This document shows positions 6,616-7,464 of a DNA stretch of 7,464 nt, one piece after another. Location of the stretch: positions 1 to 7,464 of the forward strand of contig JBILOU010000080.1 of assembly GCA_044374295.1 (NCBI GenBank). Reading direction: 5' to 3'. Origin of the DNA: CAIZGX01 sp044374295. GTDB lineage: Bacteria; Bacteroidota; Bacteroidia; Flavobacteriales_D; Sanyastnellaceae. Position 1 is the first letter of the stretch. Each line of letters opens with the position of its first letter. A program made the position numbers and the translations under genes. The notes under the pieces were generated by a model. The model did no database searches. It was given only the letters and a program-made list of their open reading frames with translations, and was not told the origin of the DNA.

Positions 6616-7464
6616 TTATGCTCCTTCTTCTCCGTCCATTTTTTCTTTCAATGCAGCCAATGCACCTAAGTCACCAAGAGTTGATTTCTCAACTTGAGAG
6701 TTAACTTGCTTCACAGCTGAATTGTTGTCTTCTTTCTTAGCACCTGAACCAGCACCTGAACGCTTAGGCTTCGCCTCAGCAGATGCAGTGATTTCTTCTG
6801 GCTTCCAAGTTTGTGTGTGAGACACAGCAATCTTGCGTTGGTTCTTGTTGAACTCAAGAACGATGAAGTCAAGAGTTTCTTCCACTTTCGCAGTAGAACC
6901 GTCTTCTTTCTTCATGTTTTTGTTCAAACAGAATCCTTCCAAACCGTAAGGAAGAGCAACAACACAATGGTTACCTTCTTTCTTCACGATAGTTCCTTGG
7001 TGCTTCGTTCCTTCAACGAAAACTGTCTCGAACACATCCCATGGATTTTCTTCCACTTGTTTGTGTCCTAGGCTAATTTTACGTCCTTCACGATCCAATT
7101 CCAATACAACTACTTGCATGTCATCTCCGATAGCGCAGAATTCACTTGGGTGTTTGATTTTCTTAGACCAAGAAAGGTCAGAGATGTGAACGAGACCATC
7201 GATACCGTCAGCTAATTCGCAGAAGATACCGAATGTAGTGAATGCACGAACTTTAGCTGTGTGCTTGCTTCCTACAGGGAAACGAGACTCAATTCCGTCC
7301 CACGGATCAGAAGTCAATTGCTTCAATCCAAGGCTTAACTTACGCTCGTCTTTTTCCATGCTAAGGATAACAGCCTCAACTTCCTGTCCTACTTTCAAGA
7401 AATCTTGAGCAGAACGTAAGTGTGAACTCCAAGACATTTCAGAAACGTGAATCAATCCTTCTAC
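6616..7464 (-). CDS. rpsA: 30S ribosomal protein S1, 3' part (5' end beyond the window)
   Basis: The visible 282 residues are the C-terminal part of S1, which helps load mRNA onto the 30S subunit. The reading frame stays open through the right edge (VEGLIHVSEMSW), so the true start lies outside. The TTG codon at 7453-7455 is an internal Leu in the conserved GLIHVSEMSW, not a start. Three OB-fold S1 repeats can be seen. The first is the C-terminal part of one repeat (1-50). The second is complete (about 57-137), with VRAFTTFGIFCEL and DGLVHISDLSW. The third is divergent (about 143-218), with VVALPYGLEGF replacing the usual aromatic face. A Lys/Ala/Ser-rich linker (about 221-260) leads to a conserved tail, STLGDLGALAALKEKM (261-276). 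The divergent last repeat and the tail are typical of Bacteroidota S1. A strong terminator follows the TAA stop. Confidence 0.96.
   Translation of the reverse strand, partial: VEGLIHVSEMSWSSHLRSAQDFLKVGQEVEAVILSMEKDERKLSLGLKQLTSDPWDGIESRFPVGSKHTAKVRAFTTFGIFCELADGIDGLVHISDLSWSKKIKHPSEFCAIGDDMQVVVLELDREGRKISLGHKQVEENPWDVFETVFVEGTKHQGTIVKKEGNHCVVALPYGLEGFCLNKNMKKEDGSTAKVEETLDFIVLEFNKNQRKIAVSHTQTWKPEEITASAEAKPKRSGAGSGAKKEDNNSAVKQVNSQVEKSTLGDLGALAALKEKMDGEEGA

Noticed and set aside
7453..7455. TTG as the start codon of the right-hand S1 gene, giving a complete 279-residue protein
   Set aside because: The frame stays open to the window edge, and the preceding codons (Val-Glu-Gly) complete the conserved S1 motif EGLIHVSEMSW, so the Leu is internal and the gene is cut by the window.

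Overview
The window looks like an ordinary chromosomal stretch from a member of the Bacteroidota, probably a flavobacterium-like lineage. Four things point there. The S1 protein has the phylum's characteristic divergent last repeat and a C-terminal tail ending near GDLGALAALKEKM. The M49 peptidase is of the short Bacteroides type. A TAnnTTTG promoter box lies directly upstream of the helicase. None of the four visible start codons has a recognisable Shine-Dalgarno sequence. No mobile element, CRISPR array or RNA gene was seen. The order-level placement is inference.

Layout, left to right. Positions 1-33 hold only the sequence after the first gene, and I see nothing definable there. Positions 34-1662 (minus) encode 1-pyrroline-5-carboxylate dehydrogenase (pruA). 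Positions 1666-3699 (minus) encode a dipeptidyl peptidase III-type M49 metallopeptidase, only 3 bases upstream of pruA, so the two almost certainly form one transcript. A 46-bp divergent spacer separates this pair from a DEAD-box-type RNA helicase (3746-5038, plus) whose motif II reads DECD. The helicase and the next gene (5049-6548, minus) converge on a shared hairpin. That minus-strand gene encodes an exported endonuclease/exonuclease/phosphatase (EEP) domain fused to a C-terminal domain that closely resembles the copper-binding MbnP family. After a 67-bp spacer holding a strong terminator comes the 3' part of rpsA (ribosomal protein S1, minus), which runs off the right edge.

How the genes work together. 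The M49 peptidase releases dipeptides and PruA turns the proline-degradation intermediate into glutamate, so that pair suggests peptide and amino-acid catabolism. The helicase and S1 are RNA-metabolism and translation housekeeping genes. The EEP-MbnP fusion is the least ordinary gene: a predicted exported metal-dependent hydrolase joined to a tryptophan-marked putative copper-binding module. No MbnH-type di-heme partner is visible in the window.
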